Below are positions 41,050 through 49,295 of a DNA stretch of 64,000 nt, piece after piece (position 1 is the first letter of the stretch; the number at the start of each line of letters is the position of its first letter). This stretch comes from Desulfobacteraceae bacterium. GTDB taxonomy: Bacteria; Desulfobacterota; Desulfobacteria; Desulfobacterales; Desulfosalsimonadaceae. Where the stretch lies: assembly GCA_014237465.1 (NCBI GenBank), contig JABZFM010000015.1, positions 1-64,000 of the forward strand. The letters are read 5' to 3'. Below the pieces are notes generated by a model. The model was not told the DNA's origin. It worked only from the letters and a program-made list of their open reading frames with translations, and searched no databases. A program made the translations under genes and the position numbers.

Positions 41050-41844
41050 TTAAAAACCAAAAAATTTCACTTTGGTATCAACGGGTTCTTTTGGTATTCG
41101 CTCCATCGTAAAATCAGTTTCCGATATATTATCGTCTACCGCTTCTTTAATTTTGTCTGATACATCTGTTACTGATATTCCCGGGCGCCCGATAGCAATA
41201 CCGGCAACAACCTCTTTCATTTCACTGATAGCAAAATGAGTGTTTAATTTTTTCCCAAATCGAAGTATGTCTCCAATCCAGCAACTGCCATACCCTAAAG
41301 CATGCGAGACAAGCAGGATATTTTGAATGGCCGCCGCTAACGCCTGATGTACTTCTAAGCCATGACGATCTCTTTTCACACTATCGCTGATCACCAGGAT
41401 AACCGCAGGGGCATAGTGACAATAGAACGTGTTTTTATAAACATCCTTCAGTTTAACCCCAAACTTTTCAAGTTGTTCAGACACTTTCTGTAAAAAATGC
41501 TTCTGTCTTTTCAGAAGCTCTCTCGGTAAAGTTGTATAATACTCCCCATCAGGTAATAATTTTTTAAGTTCATCTTTTTGGGATTTGATATCTTCCTTTT
41601 CCTTGATCCATTGGTCTATCGATTCATGAAATTGGTGAAGTGGCTCACCACTGAGAACTATAAACTCCCATGGCTGACAATTTTTTGGAGAAGGCGCATA
41701 ATTCGCTGCGTCTATTAAAACTTCAATGACTTGCTTTGGCACGGGTTCGTCTTTGAAGATACGGCAACTCCATCTTGACTTAATGTTGCTAATCACCTTT
41801 GCTGCATCTTCTGAAATTCCATCAAAAGCCTTTCTTTGAATCAT
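41050..41844 (-). CDS. Nitroreductase family protein
   Basis: 264 residues with SRWSCRIFKDEPVPKQVIE and NYAPSPKNCQPWEF at the FMN site, and SHALGYGSCWIGDILRF and IAIGRPGI in the C-terminal half. No signal peptide; cytoplasmic FMN reductase. GGGAGGA lies before the ATG. It carries a longer middle insert than the basic NfsB type. Substrate unknown. Confidence 0.87.
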   Translation of the reverse strand: MIQRKAFDGISEDAAKVISNIKSRWSCRIFKDEPVPKQVIEVLIDAANYAPSPKNCQPWEFIVLSGEPLHQFHESIDQWIKEKEDIKSQKDELKKLLPDGEYYTTLPRELLKRQKHFLQKVSEQLEKFGVKLKDVYKNTFYCHYAPAVILVISDSVKRDRHGLEVHQALAAAIQNILLVSHALGYGSCWIGDILRFGKKLNTHFAISEMKEVVAGIAIGRPGISVTDVSDKIKEAVDDNISETDFTMERIPKEPVDTKVKFFGF

Positions 41845-42077
41845 ATTACTGGTCCTCCCATATAAAAAAATATTAATGTGGATTTAATCACTAAACTGAT
41901 TTTCACTGAAATTCTTATTCCGGTTATTTTAGAACCTGATTGTTCATCATGGCCAAAAACTTTTTACCCTTTCTTTTTCTTACGGGCTCAGAGGATATAT
42001 CTGTCATTGTCATAAATCATTTTAGTAGTGCGTCGCTCTTCACTTAATATCAGGGAGAACAAACCTCCTGATTAATT

Positions 42078-43193
42078 TTAATTCGGCAAGGAAGAAATCT
42101 GATCATGTTTAAGCTGAAAGGCATCAGCGACCGCCTGGTTCGTTAATTTGCCCTTGTATGTATTAATGCTGCTTCTGATTGAATTGTCTGCCAAAAGCAA
42201 TTCATTCAGTTTAGATCCCGCGACTTTTTTAATATGAGGCAATGTAACATTGGCAAGCGCAATAGACGATGTACGGGGAACTGCGCCCGGCATGTTTGTA
42301 ACGCAGTAATGAACAATCTTTTCTTCGATGTATGTCGGGTTCTCATGAGTTGTCGGGCGGCTGGTCTCAAAACATCCGCCCTGATCAATGGCAATATCGA
42401 CCAGGACACTACCCGGTGACATGATTTTGAGCATCTCCCGGGTTATCAGTTTAGGGGCTTTTGCTCCGGGTATAAGGACACATCCAATTATCACATCTGA
42501 GTCTGCAATAGACTTTTGGACATTGTGCGCGCTGGCATAGCATGTCACGCATTTTCCATCAAATATATCATCAATTTCCCGCAGGCGGCTCACATTGATA
42601 TCAAATATTGTAACATGCGCTCCCATTCCCAGGCAGACACGCGCAGCCGCACACCCTGATATTCCGCCACCGAGAACAGCCACCTTTGCCGGAGGAACGC
42701 CAGCGGAACCGCCGATCAAAAGCCCTTTCCCGCCGCTGTGTTTTTTCAAATGACATGCTGCCTCCTGTGCGCCGATTCGTCCGGCGATTTCACTCATGGG
42801 GACAAGCAGGGGGAGGCTGCCGTCATCGAGTTGAAACGTTTCATAGGCCAGGCCGGTTACCTTTTTTTCCAGTAAGTTATCTGTCAACTCCCGGTCGGCG
42901 GCAAGGTGGAGGAAAGTAAAAAGGATCAAATCCTCACGAAAAAAAACGTATTCTGAATGAACCGGCTCCTTCACCTTAACAATCATTTCGCTGTTGCCCC
43001 ATACACCTGAAGCGGAATGCATCATTTGGGCACCGGCGGATGTATAATCAACATTTTCAAAACCGCTGTTGATCCCGGCATTTGTTTCAACCAAAACCTT
43101 GTGACCGTTTTGGACCAATTCGCCTACCGCCCATGGCGGCAAGGAGACCCTGTTCTCATTTGATTTAATTTCTTTTGGAATTCCTATAATCAT
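42078..43193 (-). CDS. ald: Alanine dehydrogenase
   Basis: 371 residues from ATG at 43193 (AGAGGC upstream). It begins MIIGIPKEIKSNENRVSLPP with the substrate Arg, and has YETFQLDDGSLPLLVPMSEIAGR, the NAD loop AVLGGGISGCAAARV and TNMPGAVPRTSSIAL. It catalyses reversible NAD-linked alanine to pyruvate deamination. The length is normal. Stand-alone gene. Confidence 0.94.
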   Translation of the reverse strand: MIIGIPKEIKSNENRVSLPPWAVGELVQNGHKVLVETNAGINSGFENVDYTSAGAQMMHSASGVWGNSEMIVKVKEPVHSEYVFFREDLILFTFLHLAADRELTDNLLEKKVTGLAYETFQLDDGSLPLLVPMSEIAGRIGAQEAACHLKKHSGGKGLLIGGSAGVPPAKVAVLGGGISGCAAARVCLGMGAHVTIFDINVSRLREIDDIFDGKCVTCYASAHNVQKSIADSDVIIGCVLIPGAKAPKLITREMLKIMSPGSVLVDIAIDQGGCFETSRPTTHENPTYIEEKIVHYCVTNMPGAVPRTSSIALANVTLPHIKKVAGSKLNELLLADNSIRSSINTYKGKLTNQAVADAFQLKHDQISSLPN

Positions 43194-43396
43194 TTTAGTG
43201 CCTCTGTAATGATATAATGAAAGTCTCACATTGTGGATCAATCTGGTTTACGATCAAAGAAACAACAAAAAAGTATCGGCAAGCTTGCCTCCATCTTCTA
43301 ATTATGAAGGGAAACGGAAATTAGCAAAACCGCAAAATCTGAGATTTTGACAAGCTTGCCTTTTTTGAAATCATGTCTGTATTTCAAAATAGCCTG

Positions 43397-43723
43397 TCAA
43401 ACACGAAAAATCGCCGGCACACGTTGGGCGAGCGCTCTATCGCCTGTTACTCTGAGCCGTCCGGTCGTAAACGCCACCATGGGATTGACCGTTTTGTTGA
43501 CAAGTCCCAGCCATGTTTTTCCGGTCATCTTCAGTGTCACGTTTGGAGAATCGTGAATTCCCTCCTCAATCTTGAATGTGCCGTCATTAATGGTGATATT
43601 CCAATCCCCGCCATCATCTCCGGATATGTGGTACTGAATTACCCCTTTGACTCCCTTTGCGGCCTCCGGATCAAAATCGCGGTTAAATTTTTCGATAATC
43701 TGTCTTACTTCTGTCAGCGCCAT
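43397..43723 (-). CDS. SCP2 sterol-binding domain protein
   Basis: 108 residues from ATG at 43723 (GGAGG 5 bases upstream). A single SCP2-fold domain: KGVIQYHISGDDGGDWNITINDG then VTLKMTGKTWLGLVNK. Such domains bind lipids or fatty acyl chains in a hydrophobic pocket. It is followed on the minus strand by nothing recognisable. Role unknown. Confidence 0.82.
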   Translation of the reverse strand: MALTEVRQIIEKFNRDFDPEAAKGVKGVIQYHISGDDGGDWNITINDGTFKIEEGIHDSPNVTLKMTGKTWLGLVNKTVNPMVAFTTGRLRVTGDRALAQRVPAIFRV

Positions 43724-43776
43724 GATTGCCTCCATTTCATTTAATATGTTTCCTGACAATTTCGTTTTTTAAAATG

Positions 43777-45072
43777 TTAACCGCAGAGCCATACATCTCG
43801 AGGCAGGTCGCAGCCGATAAGTTCCAAACCGTCATCCGTTACCAGCCAGATGTCCTCGGGCATATTGCCCATAAAAACAAGTTCTTCGTCATAGCAGCCT
43901 ACCTCAACGCATAAAGTCATTCCCGGTTCCAATTCGGTAAGGTCATCTTCAGCCAGCCATGGCGGCTCATGATTCAGTGTCCCGATACCGTGGCCCACGA
44001 ACTCGATGGGCACAAACTGATTCCAGTCCTGGCGGTACGACTCTTTTTCACCCAGCTTGAACACATCGCATCCTCTCATGCCGGGAAAAATATTGTTGAC
44101 GGTATTCATGTAGGCCTCTTCACCCCACTTGGAAAGGTCGGCATACTTGGGCGGAAGCTTGTCCCCCACGTAGAAGCATCGTTGAATATCGGTCCAGTAA
44201 CCCTTGTACGACGGTCCACAGTCTGAAAAACCCTGATCGCCTTTTTTAATCACACGGTCGAAAAAAGGTGTCGTAACAATCCGATACTTGTTCGGGCCAT
44301 CGGTTCCGCAAATGAAAAGTACAGGGTTGCTCATGCAGGGGGTTTCAAACATATCCTCCTTGACCCACTCTTCCCAAATAATGCGGTGAACGTCCCTTTC
44401 GGTAACTCCAGGCTTGATCGCCTTCCAGCCTTTTTCAAGCACCCGTCCGGCCTTGTCGCACATCTCACGCATCAGAGCGATTTCCCAATCGGTCTTGATC
44501 ATTTTCTGCTCCCAGAGAACTTTTTCGGCGGTGACAAACCGGGCATTCGGCAGGGCAGCTTCAATCTGACGAACCTCATCAATTCCTATTTGAGAAATGT
44601 GGTGAGCGCCGTATTCCATTCCGATCACTTTATTGTCCAGTTTCAGGTCGATCATTGTATCAACCAGCACTTCAATGAACTTGAGGGGAAGTCTCCATGG
44701 CTTTATGCCGGCCCAGTATCGTGTATCTTTGACCCATGTTGTTTTTCTGACATTACTGTCAAGTATGGATTCACCGACAAATACAGTGTCGTGCTCCTGC
44801 GAGACGATGAAGCAGTGCCGCCATCGGTCGGTGAACATCAGTGCTGCGTCCCGATATCCGCCATAATAATACTTGTTTTCCTCTGCAAACAAAATCATGG
44901 CATCAAGCCCGTGTTTGGCGAGAATCTTTTTGGCCTTATCAATCCGCAAATTGAACTCTTTTTCCGGAATGTGGGGAGAAAAGTCTTCTGTGGCGACCTG
45001 TTCTTCCCATCCGATTCCCTCCTGGGTGATCCAGTGGTCTTTTGAAAGATGTACTTTTTCTTTTTCTGTCAT
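43777..45072 (-). CDS. M24-family metallopeptidase (Xaa-Pro/creatinase type)
   Basis: 431 residues. An N-terminal creatinase-like domain is followed by the pita-bread domain with metal ligands in SDCGPSYKGYWTDIQRC (two Asp), FVGHGIGTLNHEPP (His), CVEVGCYDEE (Glu) and the final DDGLELIG (Glu). It could be a prolidase/aminopeptidase or a DMSP-type lyase, since M24 proteins include DddP; no proof for either. AAGGAGGG lies before the ATG. The SCP2 gene follows after 53 bases. Confidence 0.85.
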   Translation of the reverse strand: MTEKEKVHLSKDHWITQEGIGWEEQVATEDFSPHIPEKEFNLRIDKAKKILAKHGLDAMILFAEENKYYYGGYRDAALMFTDRWRHCFIVSQEHDTVFVGESILDSNVRKTTWVKDTRYWAGIKPWRLPLKFIEVLVDTMIDLKLDNKVIGMEYGAHHISQIGIDEVRQIEAALPNARFVTAEKVLWEQKMIKTDWEIALMREMCDKAGRVLEKGWKAIKPGVTERDVHRIIWEEWVKEDMFETPCMSNPVLFICGTDGPNKYRIVTTPFFDRVIKKGDQGFSDCGPSYKGYWTDIQRCFYVGDKLPPKYADLSKWGEEAYMNTVNNIFPGMRGCDVFKLGEKESYRQDWNQFVPIEFVGHGIGTLNHEPPWLAEDDLTELEPGMTLCVEVGCYDEELVFMGNMPEDIWLVTDDGLELIGCDLPRDVWLCG

Positions 45073-45206
45073 GTTGAGTCCCTCCTTTTATGTTATGGTT
45101 GTTGTGTATTGGCGCAGATAACGCCTAAGTTTTACTTCCTCTTTATTTGTGCATTTAAGTACTTAAAATTATATTTGAAAATTCGTTATTTTTCTCACGA
45201 CTGTTT

Positions 45207-46253
45207 TTAATCGATCAACGCTCCTTTGAGGTTTGCTTTTTCAAAATTTGCACCTCTGAGATCCGCCCCTCTTAAATCCGCTTTTTCCAGATCCGCTCCT
45301 GCCAAATTAACTTCCCTGAGATCGGCCGATTTGAGATTCGCCCTTCTTAAATCCGCATTAGTGAGATTTAGTTGGCGAAGGTCCAGCTTGCAGGATCGAA
45401 TTTTTGACAATTGTTTCAGCAATGTTGTCCAGTCGTTCACATCCTTCATATCCAGATGTATTGCATCAGCCACTTTGGCAAGAGCAGCTTTATCAAACCG
45501 CGTATGTTTCAACTTTTCAAAAAAACGTCCGAAATAGAGATGTTTCGGAAAAGCGGCGTTAAAATTTCTGAAAAAATACCTGCACAGGTCACCCTGATGG
45601 GTTTTGGGATAAAGCCCTTCTAATTGGGAGATGAATGATTCCTCCTCTATGTTGATTTTGTGGGTGTAATCGGCCAGAAGATTCAATAGAAACTCGCGGT
45701 TTTCGACAATTGATTGGTCGCTTATCCCCAGTTCGAACGTGTAAAAGGGTGGGAAATAAGGGGAATAAAAGGACATGCCGAGATCATAGGAGATGGCCAC
45801 TCCCCCGGCAAGGGCATGCCGGTTCAGAGACGCTTTATGATCAATGTCTGCTGTGAGGCAGTCATGGACCCAGAGGGCGATTTTCGACTGATCTGCTTCC
45901 TGATGCGGCAGATCACACAAGTTGTAACTTCCGCAAAAGCGTGAGTACAACCCATCAAATAGTTCTCTTATTTCGGCAAGATTGCAAAGCCCCTTGCCCA
46001 GATAATAACTGGTCATTTGTGCTTCCGGTCGTTCGTTGATTAGAAAGTACGGAATAACTTTTAATGAATCGCCATTGTTGCTCCCAACAGCCTGAATGAT
46101 CCTTGGGCTTCTCTTGTCCTCTGTTTTAATCCATAAAAAACAATCATCAGCAACGTTCCTGATCGCCTCAATATCAAAAGAAGGCAGGAAAATGCCCGGC
46201 TTTTCAAAGCACAAGCTTTTGATTCGATGAATATTTTCTTCGGTTAAGTTCAT
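45207..46253 (-). CDS. Pentapeptide-repeat protein with an N-terminal domain of unknown family
   Basis: 348 residues. The last ~60 residues form pentapeptide repeats (ADLRRANLKSADLREVNLAG and onward), a right-handed beta-helix. The N-terminal ~280 residues resemble kinase-fold relatives: the block DIDHKASLNRHALAGGVAISYD-LG looks like an H-x-N / ID-x-G pair as in phosphatidylinositol-kinase-like proteins, but the catalytic Asp-His-Asn order is not clear. The downstream stop is near the phosphoesterase gene start. Function unknown. Confidence 0.65.
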   Translation of the reverse strand: MNLTEENIHRIKSLCFEKPGIFLPSFDIEAIRNVADDCFLWIKTEDKRSPRIIQAVGSNNGDSLKVIPYFLINERPEAQMTSYYLGKGLCNLAEIRELFDGLYSRFCGSYNLCDLPHQEADQSKIALWVHDCLTADIDHKASLNRHALAGGVAISYDLGMSFYSPYFPPFYTFELGISDQSIVENREFLLNLLADYTHKINIEEESFISQLEGLYPKTHQGDLCRYFFRNFNAAFPKHLYFGRFFEKLKHTRFDKAALAKVADAIHLDMKDVNDWTTLLKQLSKIRSCKLDLRQLNLTNADLRRANLKSADLREVNLAGADLEKADLRGADLRGANFEKANLKGALID

Positions 46254-46260
46254 GTTAACT

Positions 46261-47013
46261 TCATCTACCCACTTTCAGCCGCTCTCCAAGCTCTTTTGGT
46301 AAACCGGCTTTTATGATTCTATCTGATGCTTTTTCAACATCATAAGATATCCGATGAAGAGTATAGGTTTGCGCATCCGAATCATAAACCCCGTAAGCAG
46401 CCCTGGGATCTCCATCCCTGGGTTGGCCGACGCTGCCCACATTGATAATATATCTATATTTGTCCGATATCGGCATTGTCTCTGCCTTGATTGTTTTGAC
46501 TCGGCGCATTTCTCCTGCAAAAAATTTTCTATGCTCAATCTCGGCGAAGACAACCGGTATATGTGAATGTCCCACGAAAATAATTTTTTCATTACTTGCA
46601 GCAAAACCCTTTTTCGCATCGTCTGCTGCCATCATGTAATGCCATTGCCGGGGGTTATGTGGTGATCCGTGAACACAATGAATGCCATCACCTGAGTATT
46701 CGAGCGGAAGGTTGGCAAGCTTTTCTATCTCCTGGTTGCTCAGCATACCTTTTGTCCATCGAATGGATGATACGACACCAATGCTTGTATCTTCCATATC
46801 CGTGAGCGTTCCAATAATGTGGTCGTGGTTACCGGCAACAACTTCGTCGGATATTTCTTCGATAAGCCGCAGGGCATCAACCGGATCAGCGCCATATCCC
46901 ACTGCATCCCCTAAAAAAAATACCTTCCGGACTGACCGACCCTCTATATCTTCCAGCACCGCAGTGAGAGCTTCAAGATTTGCATGGACATCTGACAAAA
47001 CAGCATATCTCAC
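46261..47013 (-). CDS. Calcineurin-like metallophosphoesterase
   Basis: About 250 residues. Metal motifs in order: SDVHANLEAL, GDAVGYGADP, AGNHDHI, HGSPHNP and GHSHIPV. Such proteins hydrolyse phosphomonoesters or diesters in the cytoplasm. GTG at 47013 is preferred since it gives the family start VRYAVLSDVHANLE and has AGGGG 8 bases upstream; an in-frame start further out is possible at 47046. It is followed by the pentapeptide gene after 7 bases, so the two are co-transcribed. Confidence 0.88.
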   Translation of the reverse strand: MRYAVLSDVHANLEALTAVLEDIEGRSVRKVFFLGDAVGYGADPVDALRLIEEISDEVVAGNHDHIIGTLTDMEDTSIGVVSSIRWTKGMLSNQEIEKLANLPLEYSGDGIHCVHGSPHNPRQWHYMMAADDAKKGFAASNEKIIFVGHSHIPVVFAEIEHRKFFAGEMRRVKTIKAETMPISDKYRYIINVGSVGQPRDGDPRAAYGVYDSDAQTYTLHRISYDVEKASDRIIKAGLPKELGERLKVGR

Positions 47014-47076
47014 GGAATAAACCCCTATTAAACAGTCGTTAATCATTGAACGCTGTTTAACGCTTGAGAAAAAAAA

Positions 47077-47721
47077 TTATTTCCGACCAGTGCCTTCTTT
47101 AATGATTTGAAGCTGTAACTCAATAACATCTTTCAGGTTTAAATCAAAAATATCGAAATAGCCCCGCTTATGAATAAACAACGAACCCTCAATGAAACCC
47201 CATAAGGCAAAAGTCAATTTCCAACTGTCAGCGTCAGTTTGGATATTTCGTTCTTTGATCAAGTCAGTTACGCTATCATTAAAAATAGATAGTGTATCGA
47301 ATGACAGGTTATCAAGTTCCTTTTGAAGCTTCTCAGAAACACCAACCTTTTTAAATCCCATATCTTTGAAAGAGATAATATCGAAATAATTGTTGTGGCT
47401 AGTATAAAAATCAATATAGGCATATGCTATGGCTTCCGCCCTTTCAAAAGCATCCCCAGCGGTTTTTGCAGCCTCTTTGAGATATCCTAAAAGGATGTGA
47501 AACGCTTCTTTACATATGCGTCCATAAATTTCATCTTTTCCTTTAAAATAAAAATAAATCAGACCAGGGGATAACTCTGCCTCAAGGGCAATGTCCCGTA
47601 TCGTAGAACTTAAATACCCCTTTTTTAGAAATACTTTTCTGCCGGCATTCATGATTCTTTCAATGCGTTCTTGCTTTTCTGCTTGCTGCCGCTGGGATAG
47701 TGCTTTGCTCAGTGCTTTCAT
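47077..47721 (-). CDS. TetR/AcrR-family transcriptional regulator
   Basis: 214 residues. The helix-turn-helix has RIMNAGRKVFLKKGYLSSTIRDIALEAELSPGLIYFYFKGKDEIY. The C-terminal ligand domain is varied. AAGGAATA lies before the ATG. A well-formed promoter lies upstream. The direction fits autoregulation; targets are not visible. Confidence 0.88.
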   Translation of the reverse strand: MKALSKALSQRQQAEKQERIERIMNAGRKVFLKKGYLSSTIRDIALEAELSPGLIYFYFKGKDEIYGRICKEAFHILLGYLKEAAKTAGDAFERAEAIAYAYIDFYTSHNNYFDIISFKDMGFKKVGVSEKLQKELDNLSFDTLSIFNDSVTDLIKERNIQTDADSWKLTFALWGFIEGSLFIHKRGYFDIFDLNLKDVIELQLQIIKEGTGRK

Positions 47722-47789
47722 ATGTTATTCCTTATGCATTTCAAATCGAATTTCTGCTGTTTTGCCACCCCGAGTTATTGAATGTTGTT

Positions 47790-47818
47790 TTTATATTAAA
47801 CAATGTTCAATATGTCAA
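47790..47818 (-). promoter_or_regulatory. Sigma-70-like promoter of the TetR gene with symmetry
   Basis: On the minus strand TTGACA (47818-47813), a 17-base spacer and TATAAA (47795-47790). The spacer contains ATTGAAC-ATT-GTTTAAT, an imperfect inverted repeat that could be the repressor's own operator. Confidence 0.5.
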
Positions 47819-47969
47819 GTAAAATGTTTTATGATTAATACTGCAGTCTGGCTGCCGGCATGCTGAGGCAAATCAACCCGGAATTAAACGAAGATATTAG
47901 CCCGACTTATGTTGTCCTCCAGGAGGCCTTTTTGTAAATAGTGTGGGGCACCCATTAAAGGGCTGAAAT

Positions 47970-49076
47970 TCAGGCCACGGCTGATGCAGACTTAAAACCT
48001 TCAAGCCCAACATAGAACAATTCAGGTTCAAGGCATAGAAGACGATGGATGCGCGCCCAATAATTAGCACTGGCCACCGCGATGGCCAAGTCGAGGATAC
48101 CGACATCATCATAGTTCATCCGCCTCAGATCATCGATCATATCCTTTGTTGTGCGAAAGGCATAACGTGTTCCCACAAATGCGAAGGCCTCGACCGGATT
48201 CTCCGGACACTTATGAAATCCTTTGGCGTCCTCAACGCCTGCCGGTAACGCATCTTCCACTGTGCGGTGGATTTTGGCAAGCGTTTCACGACTGAGGCTG
48301 GTGTGGATGACTTGCTCCTCAAGGATAAACCGGAAGACTTCTATCAGCCTGGGGCGCGACTTAACAGACGCGAACGCATCCCCTGGTTTCCTTCCCAGGG
48401 CTTGTTCAAAGAGTGGCGTAATATTTTCAAGTGTTTCTTCATAGGAGGAATTGAATTCTCGATTCTGAAGATCCATCTTTGACATGATTAAGCTTGCAAT
48501 ACGGACAGTGAAGCGTCTTAAAAATTCAAATCGACGAAGGGGTTCAGGAAGAGCCTCGGGAGAAACATTCAGAAGGTCCGCCATCCGGTTGATAAAATGG
48601 AATGCGCCGATCGCTAACGTGTAGTCGATGGCGCCATCTCCAACGATCTCCCGGAGCGGATCAAGATCAGACGGGACAAGTCGCGCAGGCTGCTCAAAGT
48701 TTTTCCTGACCAGTGCAATAAGCTCATGCTCAAGCGGAGTTTCATCTGCTGCTGAACCATCAATTAACTTAGCGACTCTGGCGGCTTTTCCTCCTGCAGC
48801 CTGCAGGAATGCCTCGTGGCCGTCGGTTCAATAATGGCATTCATTAAAACGTGAGACCGCTGCCGCCACCATCTCCCGGTTATAACGCGGCTCGTCTCCC
48901 ATCCACATGGACATCTCCCATATCTGAATCATCATTTTCATTGAAGCGGGTTTGAGGCTGAATATTTGCACAATCTTTGGGATCATGCCATGCCCTTCAA
49001 CCTGTGCGAGTGACTTGTAAACCTCGGCGGTCTCGCCGGTTGCTTTGCCCGGGGGGATCGTGTTGATAAACGCCAT
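47970..49076 (-). CDS. AhpD-like (carboxymuconolactone decarboxylase fold) probable selenoprotein, UGA at codon 83
   Basis: Read as one 368-residue frame with a single internal TGA (48828-48830). MAFINTIPPGKATGETAEVY starts the N-terminal part, the AhpD motif region reads RFNECHY-U-TDGHEAFLQAAG, and the frame then stays open through the second half to the stop at 47970. In peroxidase-related AhpD proteins the motif is C-x-x-C-x-x-x-H. Here the second Cys is replaced by UGA, giving C80-H-Y-U83-T-D-G-H87. A hairpin of the bacterial SECIS type follows. AAAGGAG stands before the ATG. Likely a thiol/selenol peroxidase. Alternatively a nonsense mutation, but the exact position of the codon argues against that. 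Confidence 0.82.
48792..48830 (-). promoter_or_regulatory. SECIS-like hairpin after the in-frame UGA
   Basis: In the mRNA, 19 bases after UGA, TCCTGCA (48808-48802) pairs perfectly with TGCAGGA (48798-48792) over the loop GGC. A short loop beginning with G, 16-37 bases from UGA, matches the rules known for bacterial SECIS elements. The arm and loop resemble the GC-AGGUCU-GC tip of the E. coli formate dehydrogenase SECIS. Confidence 0.65.
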
Positions 49077-49115
49077 CAGAATTCTCCTTTACTGGTTTTT
49101 TAGGGAGCCGTAATA

Positions 49116-49295
49116 TTGATGAATTCATAAAAAGTACCGGTTTTGATAAAAAATGGCTAAGTTAAAAGTTCCACCAATCCCATAAAATTTGGCAAGGCGT
49201 AGCGTTTTTTTAGGCACGAAGGCATACATAGAGTATGTCGAGTGTCTGAAAAAAGGCTGCAACGCAGTAAATGGGACTTTTAACGACGCCATCAA
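49116..49295. mobile_element. MITE-like element of the TTGATGG family
   Basis: About 180 bases bounded by TTGATGAATTCATAAAAAGT and ACTTTTAACGACGCCATCAA, inverted. The stop of the iron-sulfur gene (TGA, 49292-49294) lies in its end. Interior with AGGCACGAAGG, no coding sequence. Confidence 0.6.

Noticed and set aside
41930-42020. Short minus-strand frame (MTDISSEPVRKRKGKK...) of about 30 codons before the nitroreductase
   Set aside because: It has no clear ribosome site and no family; too short to call.
44386-45045. 219-codon open frame opposite the M24 peptidase
   Set aside because: Shadow of a well-supported gene with metal ligands; no independent support.
47970-48584. Two separate genes (204-residue and 82-residue) at the AhpD locus
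   Set aside because: Same frame, no ribosome site for the second, and the break is a TGA exactly at a catalytic Cys position; read as one selenoprotein gene.
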